A stretch of 64,000 nt of DNA from NCBI GenBank assembly GCA_964588335.1, contig CAZPOV010000004.1, forward strand, positions 186,001-250,000, in the 5' to 3' direction. A program made the position numbers and the translations under genes. This DNA is from JAGQZY01 sp964588335. Lineage in GTDB: Bacteria > Bdellovibrionota > Bdellovibrionia > Bdellovibrionales > JAGQZY01. The notes under the pieces are model-generated. The model did not search any database, was not told the origin of the DNA, and was given only the letters and a program-made list of their open reading frames with translations. This document shows positions 54,156 through 62,653 of the stretch, piece after piece (the stretch's first letter is position 1; every line of letters begins with the position of its first letter).

Positions 54156-55120
54156 CAGACAAACTTTTCGTTTCGGATTTAAAAGATAAGCAGATATTGC
54201 AGTCGGCCTTTCTTGCAAAAAACAAAACTTTACTGACCGACAAAAAGGGCAATCAATATATCTCACTTGATTTGAGCGATAAAAGTGGCAGCGTTGACGC
54301 AAAAATTTGGGACAACATCGAAAAAATGAACAATTCGTTTGAGTCCGGCGACATCATCATGGTGAAGGGGCAAGTTCAGCTTTTCCAAAACAAAAAACAA
54401 GTGGTCATCCATAAAATTGATCCCATAAAAGATCAGGTCAATTTTCAGGACTTTGTTGGCGAGATTCATCAATCGCCAGAAGAGGTTCTTCAAGAGTTGC
54501 TTCAAATTGTCGAGAAAGTGGAGTCGCCTCATATTAAACAATTGATCAAAAGCACACTCGAAGACCCATCAATTAAGGAACTTTTGTTGAAGTCACCGGC
54601 GGCAAAGTCTATTCATCATGTTAAGGTCGGTGGGTTGATTGAGCATATTTTAGCAATCAGTAAGCTTATGGAGTTTATTGCTCATCAGTACAAGCAGTTG
54701 AACTTCGACTTACTTCTTTTTGGAGCCATCTTTCATGATATTGGAAAAATTTGGGAGCTCGAATGGACCAATAAAGGTATTCGATACACCACCAAGGGAC
54801 GTCTGGTTGGGCATTTGGTGATGTCCTCGGAGCTGGTCGAGAAAAAAGCCTCACAAATCCTAGGCTTCCCCGAGGACCAAATCACACTACTCAAACATAT
54901 TGTCTTAAGCCATCATGGACGCTTGGAGTACGGGTCACCAAAAGTTCCCATGCTTCTTGAAGCCTATGTGGTTTGGATGGTTGATGACTTGGATAGTAAG
55001 ATTGACTCCATCACTCAGTTTTTAGATCAAGACACATCGGGTGAGGCTTCGTGGACGTCGTTTAATCAATTGTATGCCCGTCACTTTTTCAAAGATAATC
55101 TTAAAAAGACCGAACAATGA
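54152..55120 (+). CDS. YhaM-like 3'-5' exoribonuclease (OB fold + HD domain)
   Basis: About 322 residues from ATG 54152. The N-terminal OB fold (about 1-95) is seen in YISLDLSDKSGSVDAKIWD and GDIIMVKGQVQLFQNKKQVV; the HD domain follows with HHVKVGGLIEHILAISKL, LLFGAIFHDIGKIWEL, GHLVMSSELV and LSHHGRLEYGSPKVPML, all metal-binding His/Asp present. In Gram-positive bacteria YhaM trims RNA from the 3' end; similar proteins are widespread in this group. Cytoplasmic. It starts within the stop of the preceding gene and overlaps cysE, so it is in the same transcript. Confidence 0.9.
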   Translation: MTDKLFVSDLKDKQILQSAFLAKNKTLLTDKKGNQYISLDLSDKSGSVDAKIWDNIEKMNNSFESGDIIMVKGQVQLFQNKKQVVIHKIDPIKDQVNFQDFVGEIHQSPEEVLQELLQIVEKVESPHIKQLIKSTLEDPSIKELLLKSPAAKSIHHVKVGGLIEHILAISKLMEFIAHQYKQLNFDLLLFGAIFHDIGKIWELEWTNKGIRYTTKGRLVGHLVMSSELVEKKASQILGFPEDQITLLKHIVLSHHGRLEYGSPKVPMLLEAYVVWMVDDLDSKIDSITQFLDQDTSGEASWTSFNQLYARHFFKDNLKKTEQ

Positions 55121-55686
55121 TCGATTTTTTAAACGCTTATAAAAAGAATGATCCGGCTGTTCATTCCCTTTGGGAGGTGGCCCTTCTTTATCCCGGTCCA
55201 CGGGCGTTATTTTTTCACAGAATCGCCCACTTTCTGTATGGCTTTAAATTGTATTTCCTGGCGCGCCTGGTCTCCGAAATATCGAGGCTCCTGACCCTTA
55301 TCGAAATTCACCCGGGGGCACAGATCGGCGAGCGCTTTGTTATTGATCACGGTGCAGGGGTTGTGATTGGCGAGACCGCCATCATTGGCAATGACTGTTT
55401 GATTTATCATGGAGTGACGCTTGGCGGAGTCAGCACTCTAAGGGAAAAACGCCATCCGACTTTAGGAAATGGCGTGCTCATTGGTGCTGGTGCTAAAATC
55501 CTGGGGCCTATTGTCTTGGGTGACGGTGCTAAAGTGGGTGCCAATTCTGTGGTCAACAAAGACGTTGAGGCTCAGACCACGGTGGCCGGAATTCCGGCAA
55601 GACCGATCAATAAAGCACCCTCGATGCGTTCCGAAGTGCCGCCCTCCCAATCCGTACCTCACAGAATAGAAAGAACTAAGAACTGA
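55117..55686 (+). CDS. cysE: Serine O-acetyltransferase
   Basis: A 189-residue left-handed beta-helix enzyme that acetylates serine with acetyl-CoA, the first step of cysteine synthesis. The hexapeptide repeats and active site are clear: IHPGAQIGERFVIDHGAGVVIGE with the catalytic His, YHGVTLGGVST, KRHPTLGNGVLIGAGAKILGP and VAGIPARP. The N-terminal helical part is short, as in the EpsC/SAT group. It overlaps the YhaM-like gene by 4 bases and is the last gene of the long plus-strand run from alr. Confidence 0.93.
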   Translation: MIDFLNAYKKNDPAVHSLWEVALLYPGPRALFFHRIAHFLYGFKLYFLARLVSEISRLLTLIEIHPGAQIGERFVIDHGAGVVIGETAIIGNDCLIYHGVTLGGVSTLREKRHPTLGNGVLIGAGAKILGPIVLGDGAKVGANSVVNKDVEAQTTVAGIPARPINKAPSMRSEVPPSQSVPHRIERTKN

Positions 55687-55797
55687 CTGGTTTTTAGACA
55701 CCCCCTTTCCGGTAAATTCTTCAAGGTGCGCCGATTTTTTCCAATTTAGAAAAATGTTTCAGTAAAATGGCGATCTCATTAGAAAGGACGATCTGCC

Positions 55798-56673
55798 ATG
55801 AAAACCCTAAACGTTTTATTATGTCTATTACTGGCCAGCTCTTTTATCGCATGTTCTGACGATCAGGAAAAAGAAGAGATGGCGCAAAGCCGAGCCTCAG
55901 TTTTGATTGAAGAGCAAAATGCCATTGTCAATCAGCTCAGAAATATGGGGACTCCCAACACGCAATGGTCGGAACAAAGGCTTGATCGCTTCGAGAGCTT
56001 GATTGTCGAGCTTGAGGATGTCGAGCAAGAGCTTGGAACTTTAAATGGCACCAACGGTATATCCGTCTATGGCACCAATGAAACTACAATACCAATGCTA
56101 CGAGCGTCTTTAGCTTCGGTAAGAGCTCGCAAAGCGGCGGGGACAATATCTCGAATCACAATACCCACTTTGCCTACTAAAGGGATCGGGACCTTGAATG
56201 CGGGCCCATTCCGTGAGCGCCTGATGTCACCTCCGGATTTGTCAGGAGTTTTCGGTGCTATTGAAAATGGCGAGCGCGCGGCTGAATTAGAGAATGAGAT
56301 CCAAGCCTTTAAGAGCGAGAATCCCTCGTTGTTAGCCATTGATCTTACCAGCCTTACGTACCCAGAGCTTTTAGAGTTAGAAAATGAAGTCAAAACCCAC
56401 CATGCCGTGCTTGCCGAGTACGTAGAGATTTTACAGGATAGAGCCAGTCTAGGGCGCCAGGAGGCCTCCCGCTTTGATCGCCGTTCCGATATGCGGGGCG
56501 TGGCCGATGCCATGGCTTTGATGAAAGGTGTTGAAGTTATAACAACACAAAGTGATTTACGTTTGGTTGAGCTGGCTCTGGTTCAGATTGAAAACCAAAA
56601 GGGCAAAGTCGCTGAGGACTACTTAATGAGTCAGCCTGTTGAGGTGATACCAACCAGTGAAGCCAACAACTAA
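55798..56673 (+). CDS. Hypothetical helical lipoprotein
   Basis: 291 residues. The leader MKTLNVLLCLLLASSFIAC gives a lipobox (FIAC, Cys19), followed by an acidic start and heptad-like helices (about 25-75 and 170-215; for example LLELENEVKTHHAVLAEYVE). A short beta/Pro-rich segment (RITIPTLPTKGIGTL) lies in the middle. No family is recognised. It has its own position between cysE and an intrinsic terminator at 56712. Confidence 0.7.
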   Translation: MKTLNVLLCLLLASSFIACSDDQEKEEMAQSRASVLIEEQNAIVNQLRNMGTPNTQWSEQRLDRFESLIVELEDVEQELGTLNGTNGISVYGTNETTIPMLRASLASVRARKAAGTISRITIPTLPTKGIGTLNAGPFRERLMSPPDLSGVFGAIENGERAAELENEIQAFKSENPSLLAIDLTSLTYPELLELENEVKTHHAVLAEYVEILQDRASLGRQEASRFDRRSDMRGVADAMALMKGVEVITTQSDLRLVELALVQIENQKGKVAEDYLMSQPVEVIPTSEANN

Positions 56674-56711
56674 AAGTTAGGGTTGTTTCAAATTAAAAGA
56701 ATAGCTGTTTT

Positions 56712-56739
56712 AAAGCCACCCACCGGGTGGCTTTTTTTA
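56712..56739 (+). terminator. Intrinsic terminator after the helical lipoprotein gene
   Basis: AAAGCCACCC (56712-56721) pairs with GGGTGGCTTT (56725-56734) around a 3-base loop, and seven T follow the stem's C (56732-56738). It lies 38 bases after the stop at 56673. Confidence 0.93.
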
Positions 56740-56851
56740 TTGATAACAAAAGTTGATCTCAACTAGGACGGGCTCACTTGGCGCCAGTCTGTTGCCGGTT
56801 GACTCTATTTTATGGGCTCTTACAATGGGGCATTCGAAAAAAGGAGTCACC

Positions 56852-57307
56852 ATGAGTGTTAATGAAAAGACTTATCAGAATAAACAAGTCCTTGAGCTAC
56901 TCGATAAAATTTATCAAATTGAAGTCACGGGAATCAATCAGTACCTGCACTTTTCATTTATGATTATGGGCTATAATCGAATTCCCATTCAAAGTTGGTT
57001 TCGTAGCAATGCTAACGAGTCCATGACCCATGCTATAACCATCGGTGAAAAAATAACCTCATTGGGAGGGCATCCCACCATGGGACCGCCGAAACCAACG
57101 GAAAATAATGATCACTCGATTCTTCAACTTTTGAATGAAAGCTTAAGACATGAAGAGGAGGCGGTGGCGCTCTATAAAAAACTTGTTGATATCGCCACCG
57201 AGCTTGGAGATGTCGCCCTCGAGGAGATGGCCAGAGAGTTCGTACGCAATGAAACCGAACACGTCGATGAAGTTCGTAAAATGATTCGCACGCCCGAGGT
57301 CAAGTAA
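56852..57307 (+). CDS. Bacterioferritin-like protein
   Basis: 151 residues from ATG 56852, chosen for AAGGAG just upstream; the open frame before it is not family-like. Ferritin-like four-helix fold: YQIEVTGINQYLHFSFM (helix A with Glu and Tyr), WFRSNANESMTHAITIGEKI (helix B with Glu and His), LRHEEEAVALYKKLVDIA (helix C with Glu) and FVRNETEHVDEVRKMI (helix D with Glu, His). The ESMTHA helix-B motif and the GGHP loop match the bacterioferritin-like branch, with Met near the usual haem-ligand place. It would store or detoxify iron. It is followed by terminator 57338. Confidence 0.86.
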   Translation: MSVNEKTYQNKQVLELLDKIYQIEVTGINQYLHFSFMIMGYNRIPIQSWFRSNANESMTHAITIGEKITSLGGHPTMGPPKPTENNDHSILQLLNESLRHEEEAVALYKKLVDIATELGDVALEEMAREFVRNETEHVDEVRKMIRTPEVK

Positions 57308-57337
57308 GGCTTTGGCAATTTTTTAGAAGACAGTCAA

Positions 57338-57372
57338 AAGACTACGGCTTAAGGTCGTGGTCTTTTTTTTTT
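57338..57372 (+). terminator. Intrinsic terminator after the ferritin-like gene
   Basis: AAGACTACG pairs with CGTGGTCTT (one G-T pair) around a GCTTAAGGT loop, followed by ten T from 57363. It lies about 30 bases after the ferritin-like stop. Confidence 0.88.
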
Positions 57373-57396
57373 GCAGTCTTCGAACAATATGGGAAT

Positions 57397-57424
57397 AAAA
57401 AAAGGACCCTTCTTTGAAGGGCCC
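57397..57424 (-). terminator. Minus-strand intrinsic terminator
   Basis: Read on the minus strand, GGGCCCTTC (57424-57416) pairs with GAAGGGTCC (57412-57404) around AAA, with one G-U pair, and a T-run follows (57403-57397). No minus-strand gene ends here, so it must end a non-coding transcript coming from the right. Confidence 0.82.
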
Positions 57425-57600
57425 TGAGGAATGGATAGGGTCTGTTGTAGGATAATGTATGTTACAGGGTGGGGTGTGGCATTGACGTTTGGTCGAGATG
57501 AGCGCGTTACCTGAGCCAGCAACCCCTTACGATCCCCTGCGATTCTTGTTGTTTTGGTGGCCCTAGCCCTTAGCGCAACCTCTACAACTCAAATCAATTT
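57397..57600 (-). ncRNA. Candidate structured RNA, family unknown
   Basis: A minus-strand RNA ending at the terminator 57397-57424. Paired segments nest in a long rod: 57582-57588 with 57444-57450 (GTTGTAG/CTACAAC), 57575-57579 with 57461-57465, 57567-57570 with 57466-57469 and 57561-57563 with 57471-57473. The central part can form a further small hairpin. A large one-sided bulge lies on the 3' side between the first two helices. A rod with a large bulge recalls 6S RNA, but the sequence shows no match I can name. No open frame explains the region. The 5' end is a guess; a TAAAAT at about 57604 on the minus strand may be a -10 box. Confidence 0.55.
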
Positions 57601-57640
57601 ATTTTAGAATTTGTCAGCTTACGTACAGGTTCAGAGAAAG

Positions 57641-57668
57641 CCCGATGCACCTTCATGGTGCGTTCGGG
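57641..57668. other. Imperfect hairpin in the intergenic region
   Basis: CCCGATGCACC pairs with GGTGCGTTCGGG across TTCAT, with one bulge. Neither strand has a convincing T-run just after it. The remainder of the region 57600-57829 shows no gene; a TAGAAT at about 57796 and a TAGATT at 57812 may serve the gene at 57830. Confidence 0.45.
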
Positions 57669-57829
57669 TGGTGGTTTAGTTTTTCGAGCCCTCTCAGTTG
57701 TTCTTGCCTTCTGAAATTAGAATACTTCGGGTGCGTGACAGTTTTTGTTACGTTTCAGAATGAAACGGACTAAAGTTTGTTTTTCGGAAAAAGCTTAGAA
57801 TTTTTCAATGCTTAGATTAAACTCAAAGG

Positions 57830-58696
57830 GTGGCTACAGCTAAAAATCAACGTCAAATTGAAGTCTACCGGGCCATAACCATGCTTAAAAGAGGCCGACC
57901 GGCCGATGTTATCCGCATGGTGGCGCCTCTGCTTGATCAAGATGCCAGTGATCCAGCCTTTAAAAGAGCTGTACACCGAGATTTAAAGTCTTTGATGCAC
58001 TCTAATCAAATTGGGGTTGATTACTACACGCCCGCCGGTGAGCTGATTCCGCCAGGAGAAGAGGAAGGGCATCAAAATGTTCGGGTCGAATACTATCTTC
58101 TGACCCATATGGACCAAGAGATCACGGGTTATCAGCGCTTTTCAGAACTGGGTGGCGATATGATCGCCAAACCTGTTCTTAATTCAGTTATTAAGTTCAA
58201 TGAACATTTAAATGAGGTGCCAGTGAATACTTACCGCATCTCTTTAGAAATGCGCACCGGTTTTTTTATCCATATGTGGATGGCTAAGGAAGATCGACCA
58301 GTCAAACTGATTATCGCCAGAACATCAAAAGAGATGAGTCAGAAAAGTGCACGCGAAATGGTTTTAGGGAAATTAGACGCACGTTCACTGGTTCTCCTTT
58401 TACCCAACAAGGCGGTTTCACGGCTCAAGGTTGAAGATATGACCGGGCATTGTGAAATTGATTTCACTAAAAAAGAAGAAGAGGTCTTGTTAAACGACCA
58501 TAACTCTCATAATGGCACTTTTAAAGCTTATGGTGACGACGTTAAAAAAACGTTTATGAATTTCTACATCAATGATCAAACTATGGATGGGAATTATCAA
58601 AACCTTCTATGGGGAGAGATCAATGATCCAATAACTCTTGATGTTCCCAGCCTTATAAAAGCTGGAAACAGTTTGATCTTTTTGGACAGCGTCTAG
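57830..58696 (+). CDS. Protein with winged-helix-like start and FHA-like C-terminal domain
   Basis: 288 residues from GTG 57830, which has no clear Shine-Dalgarno site; ATG 57881 is an alternative. The first 65 residues look like a winged helix (DPAFKRAVHRDLKSLMHSNQIG). A middle domain of unknown type follows. Residues about 170-285 resemble an FHA domain: LGKLDARSLVLLLP, AVSRLKVED and LNDHNSHNGTF (the usual SxNGT turn at 226-230). FHA domains bind phosphothreonine, so it may be a target of a Ser/Thr kinase such as that at 17895. Both domain calls are by pattern and need a profile search. Confidence 0.62.
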   Translation: MATAKNQRQIEVYRAITMLKRGRPADVIRMVAPLLDQDASDPAFKRAVHRDLKSLMHSNQIGVDYYTPAGELIPPGEEEGHQNVRVEYYLLTHMDQEITGYQRFSELGGDMIAKPVLNSVIKFNEHLNEVPVNTYRISLEMRTGFFIHMWMAKEDRPVKLIIARTSKEMSQKSAREMVLGKLDARSLVLLLPNKAVSRLKVEDMTGHCEIDFTKKEEEVLLNDHNSHNGTFKAYGDDVKKTFMNFYINDQTMDGNYQNLLWGEINDPITLDVPSLIKAGNSLIFLDSV

Positions 58697-58834
58697 CCCA
58701 AGACTTGTTTTTTTCCCGCGTCTCGTTTAGCGACAGCCCTGTCTCATTCTATGGTAATGATCTGAAAGTATACCTCTTGTTGATTTAAGGCCTGCTACAA
58801 TAGGGGCTGGGTTTAACAGGGAGGAGATTCAAAG

Positions 58835-59941
58835 ATGGCATCCACTCAGTCAGAAGAAAGCAGCTACCAGAGCCTGGTTGAACTCCTTGATAAAGGCCAC
58901 TTAGAAGCCTGTGTTCGTGGCTGCATGAGTCACATCGATGAATTTGGCGACTCTGCAAAAATATGGATTCTCGCTGGCAGTGCACTGGGGGCTGACAATC
59001 GGCCGAACCAAGCCCGTAGCGCTTTGCTTTGTGCCCTTAAAATTGATCCAAACAACGAAAACGCGCAGGTCAATTACATCACTTCCTGTTTGCATGGCGG
59101 TCACAAAGAAGACGCGATTAAAGCTCTTAAGGAATTTCTTCCGGAAATGTCGGATGATTGTTTGGCCTTTAAAATGGCCCCTTGTTTGGCCGAGGCTTTA
59201 GAAACCGGGGTTTTGCAGTCCACCGATGTCGCACCCAAAATATGGATTCGAATTGAAAATATTCTCGACTCTATCGAAGATGATCTGGATCACAATGCTA
59301 ATGACGTCCCCCAGTTTGAACTCGAAAAGATCGCTAAAAGTTCAGACAATGTGATTCAGTTCCCGATAAGAAATCCAGAGCTGCACGCTCAAATGCATAA
59401 ACCGAAAGCGGTTGCACATTTTATTCTTGAAGAGGCGGAGTTTAAATCAGCCACCTTGTATATCGAACAGAACGCTTTTCACATTAAGGGGTTTGATCAC
59501 TATGTGGCGTCTCCTCCGGACTTTGACGAACCTTACGGCGAGGATGCTATTGTTTTAAATCCTAAAGACCTGGCTGAGTTTCTGTTTGCCGGGATTCCCC
59601 CCAAGTCCTTAAGTTTTTTAAAATTAGCGCGCCGCGATTGGGAGCGAAATGGCAGTGACTTCTACCTGTATGAAAGCTTTTGTGAGTCAGACAAAAGGAT
59701 GAATGGAAAGCAACTGGTTCACGGTCATAATTTCGAAACCAAAAACATCCACTTCAAGCAAGAGGCCCTTTGGGAAGTCAATATGAACGATGTCTTGTAC
59801 CCTTTCACGGCCAGTGCTGATTATGAAGCTTATCGACGCCTTGATGAACTCTGGTCGCCACCCTATCTTGGCGAGATAGTCTATAAAGAGCTTCGCAAAG
59901 AGATTAAAAAAATCAAAAGAAGTCGAAAAAAAGCCAGTTAA
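58835..59941 (+). CDS. Cytoplasmic TPR-containing hypothetical protein
   Basis: 368 residues with GAGGAG eight bases before the ATG. The N-terminal part has TPR-like repeats (ALLCALKIDPNNENAQVNY; YQSLVELLDKGHLEACVRG), and the C-terminal 170 residues form an unrecognised mixed domain (ATLYIEQNAFHIKGFDHY; FLKLARRDWERNGSDFYLYESF) ending in a basic tail (KEIKKIKRSRKKAS). No signal peptide or membrane helix. The 269 bases after it (59942-60210) are AT-rich and hold nothing I can call. Confidence 0.65.
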   Translation: MASTQSEESSYQSLVELLDKGHLEACVRGCMSHIDEFGDSAKIWILAGSALGADNRPNQARSALLCALKIDPNNENAQVNYITSCLHGGHKEDAIKALKEFLPEMSDDCLAFKMAPCLAEALETGVLQSTDVAPKIWIRIENILDSIEDDLDHNANDVPQFELEKIAKSSDNVIQFPIRNPELHAQMHKPKAVAHFILEEAEFKSATLYIEQNAFHIKGFDHYVASPPDFDEPYGEDAIVLNPKDLAEFLFAGIPPKSLSFLKLARRDWERNGSDFYLYESFCESDKRMNGKQLVHGHNFETKNIHFKQEALWEVNMNDVLYPFTASADYEAYRRLDELWSPPYLGEIVYKELRKEIKKIKRSRKKAS

Positions 59942-60210
59942 AAATATCATTGAATTTAATTTTTTTTTGGAGCCCTTTGAAAGTCGAAAGAGAAACTTTT
60001 GACGAGTGCCAATGAGCTACTAACCACTTGCGTTAAAAGCAAGAGGGGAGGGTTTACTTTGATCTCTTGGCCAAGAAGTCAAACCATGTTGGGTTAATCG
60101 CCGTGCAAACCGTTTTATCTTTGAATCAATAACTGGACGAAAATCAAGTTCGATGATCTGAGCCTAATACAAATTATTATTTTCAACTAAAATGACTGTG
60201 AGACCCATTA

Positions 60211-61029
60211 ATGGAAAAGCTAAAGCCTATGTTGATGAAAAAAAAATTAATTTTTATATTTTTACTGTTTGGTTTGCTTAAACCACATGTTGCATTGGCC
60301 TTAGAAAATGCCGGGGAAAAATTAGCTCAAAGAGTTTACAATCGACCTGATGGAAAGACCATGGTTTCGCAAGTGAGCATGGTCATTAAGAGAAAGGGTT
60401 CAAGTCCAAGGTATCGAGATTTTGTTATGTACTCTATGGAGCCAAAGGTAGGCGAATTTTTTACAATCATTAAATTTTCAAGTCCAAAGGAAGTCAAAGA
60501 CACCGTGCTACTCACAAAAGATTTTGTGGGTCCTGAAAATCAACAATCGATTTTCCTCCCGGCGCTTCGTCGTTCGCGAAGGATATCTTCAAATCGAATG
60601 GGAGGGGAGTTTGTTGGATCTCATTTCACTTTTGAAGATATGCGGGACAGAGAAGTTAATGAAGATACTCATTCCATTGTTGGCGAGGATAAAGTTCTGG
60701 GTAAGAAGACCATTATTTTAGAGAGTCGGCCTCAAACCCCAGAGAAATCGACCTATAAGAAAAAGCGTCTTTGGATTCACCCGCAAACATTGTTACCGCT
60801 GAAAATCGAATTCTACGATAAAAAAGGTGATAAGAGCAAAGTGCTCGAAGCAAAAAAAGTTAAGAAGATAGGAAAATTTTGGACGGTAACGAACTCAGTC
60901 ATGACAGACCTCAAGACACAAGGTACGACTGAGCTTAGTTTTAAAAAAATTCGTTATGATATTTCTATCCCTGAAAGTTACTTTAGTAGAAGGACACTAG
61001 AGGCCCCAGCGACAATAAGAGATCTCTGA
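60211..61029 (+). CDS. LolA-like outer-membrane lipoprotein-sorting protein
   Basis: 272 residues; ATG 60235 would give a shorter leader. A signal peptide (KKKLIFIFLLFGLLKPHVALA) leads into a LolA-like half-barrel: MVSQVSMVIKRKG, VGEFFTIIKFSSP, SIFLPALRRSRRISS, GSHFTFEDMRDREV and KKRLWIHPQTLLPLKIEFYDKKG. This is the subfamily often encoded beside RND/MMPL exporters, thought to handle a hydrophobic cargo in the periplasm. The next gene starts 4 bases later and encodes an outer-membrane protein. Base composition is more AT-rich than the rest of the window. Confidence 0.85.
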   Translation: MEKLKPMLMKKKLIFIFLLFGLLKPHVALALENAGEKLAQRVYNRPDGKTMVSQVSMVIKRKGSSPRYRDFVMYSMEPKVGEFFTIIKFSSPKEVKDTVLLTKDFVGPENQQSIFLPALRRSRRISSNRMGGEFVGSHFTFEDMRDREVNEDTHSIVGEDKVLGKKTIILESRPQTPEKSTYKKKRLWIHPQTLLPLKIEFYDKKGDKSKVLEAKKVKKIGKFWTVTNSVMTDLKTQGTTELSFKKIRYDISIPESYFSRRTLEAPATIRDL

Positions 61030-61033
61030 TCAA

Positions 61034-62644
61034 ATGATAAGAATTTGTGTTTTTTTGGTTTGTATCCTGATTTTGCCGGGATCCGTATTTGCCGAAGAGA
61101 TAGATCCAATTGTGAAAAAATACAATGTTTATATGGGGCCGTTTAGTGAAAAACACATTCCGAAAGTAACATCAACCCTAGATAGTTTACGAGTTAAATA
61201 TAAGATTATAGGGCAGGGTCGTATATTATTTTATAGGAGTCAAAAAAAGCCAACCCCCTTTTTTTTTAAAAGTCTTTATGGAAAGCTTGGACGACTGAAA
61301 AGATTTTTAAAAAGAAAAGTGACCTATGAAAGACGTCAACAAAAAGAGCTCACAAATTTAGTCGTCGATAAAAATAACAAGGAAATGAAACAAGAGCAGT
61401 TTCAATCTCTATTCAATTTTTCTGGCTTAATTAAGGTTTTCCCACAGTACCACTATCAGACTTATGAGTCCCTGTATCCCCTGGTCTTTGAGTTGAAAGA
61501 CTCTTTTGATCTATCTGAGTCTATATTATTTAATGCCGGACTTTTTAGTGCTGTTGATATAAACGAAGTGTCTGCAAATTTTATTGATACTAGAAGTTTT
61601 AATCTAAGTTACAGGTTTAGTTTAGGGAAAATGACTGTTGGGGCGCAAGTTCTATCATGGGGCCGTGTTTTCGAAAATTCAATTCTCGCCGGTTTTAACA
61701 GAGAGTTCTTTAAATTTGGCCCACAACTTACTCTAGCCGAAAGGTCACTTGATCAATGGGCCGTGCGTGCGGAAATCTACAAAAGTGATTTTAAAGTTGA
61801 TGCTGTTGTCATTCCTTTTTTTCGCCATCACGAATATGCGAAAGAGGGAAGGCCTTGGTCACTTTTCTCTAAAAATAGAGGAGAGTTTGTGCTCGGTCCC
61901 GATCCAGAAACAAACCCAACGTTTTCACAACTTGTTCGCTTGTCTGCACTTGATACTGTTGAAAATAATAATATGGGTTGGGGAATTAGGGCAACCAATG
62001 ATAATAATCAATTTTCTTGGGGATTAACGATCTATCAAGCTCCCTCTCTAAATCCGTATTTTTCCATCAACTCGCAAACATTGTTTTTGATTGGGCTTGG
62101 GCAAACACCAGAGCAGGCCGTTGCAAACACATCAGGAGCGGAGTTTTTCAGCAACTTCCCTATGCTTACAACAGCGGCCCTTGACGGTTTTTTTGAAAGT
62201 TTAATCGGTTCTTTCAGGTTTGAGGCTGGTTATGAAAAGGGTACTCCGATGACGACAGCTGACTTTCAATATATAAATCGAAGCTCTTTTAAATGGAATT
62301 TGAGTTTCGAATCATTTTTCCGCGATGACCAGGACACCTTCAATCTTCTTCTCTCTGGAATTAATCTGTTCAATGATAGAGATATTCTAGAGTTCCAAAA
62401 TCAATACTATTTGACGGCTCAATATCGAATGGATCTAGCAGTTTCAGCTATTGAAGTGAAAGCTTCTGCAACTTTTGGTCTGCATGCCAAAGATCAAACC
62501 TATGGGGTCATGGGAACCTATAAAGGTATGGACAATCAGACCTTATCTCTAAGCCTGAATCACTACAAGGGAGAGCCATTTACCTATACCTTTTTTCTAG
62601 AGGATTATAGTTTTATTAATTTCTCTTGGAGTTATTGGTTTTAG
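61034..62644 (+). CDS. Large outer-membrane barrel with SPOR-like N-terminal segment
   Basis: 536 residues. The signal peptide is MIRICVFLVCILILPGSVFA. Residues about 30-70 look like a SPOR-type fold (YNVYMGPFSEKHIPKVTSTLD). From about 160 the chain is a barrel resembling DUF1302-type proteins (FNLSYRFSLGKMTVGAQVLSWG; WGIRATNDNNQFSWGLTIYQ), ending FINFSWSYWF, a strong outer-membrane terminal signal. Such proteins are often encoded with LolA-like proteins and RND exporters. The gene is very AT-rich (15 to 22 GC per 60 bases in three lines counted) and converges with the acyl-AMP ligase, nine bases apart. Confidence 0.8.
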   Translation: MIRICVFLVCILILPGSVFAEEIDPIVKKYNVYMGPFSEKHIPKVTSTLDSLRVKYKIIGQGRILFYRSQKKPTPFFFKSLYGKLGRLKRFLKRKVTYERRQQKELTNLVVDKNNKEMKQEQFQSLFNFSGLIKVFPQYHYQTYESLYPLVFELKDSFDLSESILFNAGLFSAVDINEVSANFIDTRSFNLSYRFSLGKMTVGAQVLSWGRVFENSILAGFNREFFKFGPQLTLAERSLDQWAVRAEIYKSDFKVDAVVIPFFRHHEYAKEGRPWSLFSKNRGEFVLGPDPETNPTFSQLVRLSALDTVENNNMGWGIRATNDNNQFSWGLTIYQAPSLNPYFSINSQTLFLIGLGQTPEQAVANTSGAEFFSNFPMLTTAALDGFFESLIGSFRFEAGYEKGTPMTTADFQYINRSSFKWNLSFESFFRDDQDTFNLLLSGINLFNDRDILEFQNQYYLTAQYRMDLAVSAIEVKASATFGLHAKDQTYGVMGTYKGMDNQTLSLSLNHYKGEPFTYTFFLEDYSFINFSWSYWF

Positions 62645-62653
62645 GCAAACGTT

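Noticed and set aside
57420..57600. tmRNA, SRP RNA, RNase P RNA or c-di-GMP riboswitch
   Set aside because: None of the diagnostic conserved stretches of these RNAs is present on either strand; only a generic rod-like fold can be supported.
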